A program made the position numbers and the translations under genes. A stretch of DNA of 6,113 nucleotides from Pseudomonadota bacterium (GTDB lineage: Bacteria; Pseudomonadota; Gammaproteobacteria; JAKAQQ01): contig JAKARN010000094.1 of NCBI GenBank assembly GCA_021828425.1, positions 1-6,113 of the forward strand. The letters are read 5' to 3'. Positions 5,279-6,113 of the stretch are shown one piece after another (the stretch's first letter is position 1; each line of letters starts with the position of its first letter). The notes under the pieces are model-generated. The model was not told where the DNA came from. It worked only from the letters and a program-made list of their open reading frames with translations, and did no database searches.

Positions 5279-6113
5279 CACGGATACCTCCTGTGGGGAT
5301 CACAAAGGGAAGGGTAGCATGCCCTGATCGAGCCGATTCTTCGACCAGGATATGGAGGCCTAGACTCCCTAAGTCAAAAGCTTGATAGAAGGGAGCGAGC
5401 CCGTGGGGCTCAATCAGGGCACTGATTGCGAGCAGGGGACCATAATGCTCAAGCGTGGGTAGCGCCCACCTGGCGTGTGGACCTCGGTCAGGATGGATAA
5501 GCGCCTTCAAATCAGGGTGGGCTGCAGCCTCAAGCACCCAGTCAGCAAACTGGCGTGCCCAGTCGTTTCCCTGCGGGTCGTGTTGCTCGTGCTCAAGCGC
5601 TCGAAGATTATGGACCAGCCCCCCACTTCCGATCCAGAGATAGGGTCGGTCTAACAGCGGGCGCAGCTGCTTGCCCCACTCCCACCATTGGGCTGGATCC
5701 TGGGTTTCGGGGAACCCGAGTGAGAAGACCGGGCGAGTGGGGTCAGGCCAGAGAAAGCTCAAGGGAAGCCAGACCCCGTGATCCAGTGGTCCCTCAGGCA
5801 GACTGGGCACCTGATGACCCATCACCTCGCTCAACTCCAGAGCGAGTCGGTTCGTGAGTGCCGCATTCCCGGGAGGTTCCCAGGACGCGTCATAGCACTC
5901 TTTGGGGAAACCGGAAAAATCGTAGGCAATCCGGCTTGACAGGCCCCCCCCGTAGAGGGTCGGTGCCCCGTGTCCATGGGCCGAAATCACAACAACCGCT
6001 TCGAAGTCCTGCCCGAGTCGTTCTCCAAGCTGTCCCCAGAACCAAGTTACCGGATGGTGATTAATAAGATAGATTGGGGATCCGTGACTCAAGAAAAGCG
6101 CAGGAGGTCGGTC
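5268..6113 (-). CDS. DODA/YgiD-type class III extradiol ring-cleavage dioxygenase (5' end cut by window edge)
   Basis: The frame is open to the right edge, giving 281 residues and no true start. It begins DRPPALFLSHGSP, and PALFLxHGSP is the usual N-terminus of this family, so the TTG at 6092 inside this motif is not the start. It belongs to the LigB/DODA superfamily (E. coli YgiD, plant 4,5-DOPA dioxygenase), which uses a metal to open catechol-type rings. The expected histidines are all present, numbering from the edge: His10 (SHGSP), His46 (ISAHGH), His168 (GLVHNL) and His223 (LEHYGPL). YDFSGFP and LDHGVW motifs are also conserved. The residue after His46 is Gly, where relatives usually have Trp. 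No signal peptide is visible, so it is probably cytosolic. It heads the visible part of the operon and overlaps yceI. The promoter is outside the window. The substrate is unknown. Confidence 0.92.
   Translation of the reverse strand, partial: DRPPALFLSHGSPIYLINHHPVTWFWGQLGERLGQDFEAVVVISAHGHGAPTLYGGGLSSRIAYDFSGFPKECYDASWEPPGNAALTNRLALELSEVMGHQVPSLPEGPLDHGVWLPLSFLWPDPTRPVFSLGFPETQDPAQWWEWGKQLRPLLDRPYLWIGSGGLVHNLRALEHEQHDPQGNDWARQFADWVLEAAAHPDLKALIHPDRGPHARWALPTLEHYGPLLAISALIEPHGLAPFYQAFDLGSLGLHILVEESARSGHATLPFVIPTGGIRDVS
5287..5292 (-). promoter_or_regulatory. Shine-Dalgarno site AGGAGG of the YceI gene, inside the dioxygenase coding end
   Basis: AGGAGG on the minus strand lies 8 bases before ATG 5278 and 5 bases before GTG 5281. 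It is inside the last codons of the dioxygenase gene, which fits translational coupling of the two genes. Confidence 0.72.

Overview
This 6.1 kb window looks like an ordinary chromosomal stretch of a Gram-negative, fairly GC-rich bacterium. An exported di-heme c-type cytochrome of the c4 type, an exported YceI protein and an HpnL-like membrane protein (a family tied to hopanoid-producing bacteria) suggest a respiring proteobacterium, perhaps gamma- or beta-proteobacterial or Acidithiobacillia-like. That placement is an inference and no genus can be named. No tRNA, rRNA, CRISPR array, insertion sequence or phage gene was seen.

There are seven protein genes. Positions 1-2322 (minus strand) hold an HpnL-like polytopic membrane protein followed after 52 bases by a PAPS-dependent sulfotransferase that runs off the left edge. 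Positions 2323-2508 are a divergent intergenic region. From it a cytochrome c4-like gene (2509-3123) is read on the plus strand; it appears to stand alone and ends near a possible terminator at 3128-3159. Positions 3184-6113 (minus strand) hold a four-gene run, in transcription order: a DODA/YgiD-type class III extradiol dioxygenase (its true start lies beyond the right edge), a YceI family periplasmic protein overlapping it by 11 bases, a WrbA-type NAD(P)H:quinone oxidoreductase, and a dienelactone hydrolase family enzyme. The last three each have a readable Shine-Dalgarno site.

The four-gene run brings together ring cleavage, possible quinone/isoprenoid binding, two-electron quinone reduction and dienelactone-type hydrolysis. 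It could be a small module for handling aromatic or quinone compounds, but that is inferred from families and gene order only. The sulfotransferase/HpnL pair could modify and move a lipid or polyprenyl-linked compound, also an inference. Nothing amounts to a clearly new system. The most useful observations are two start corrections (cytochrome and dioxygenase), the two gene groupings, and a substitution next to a metal-binding histidine of the dioxygenase.
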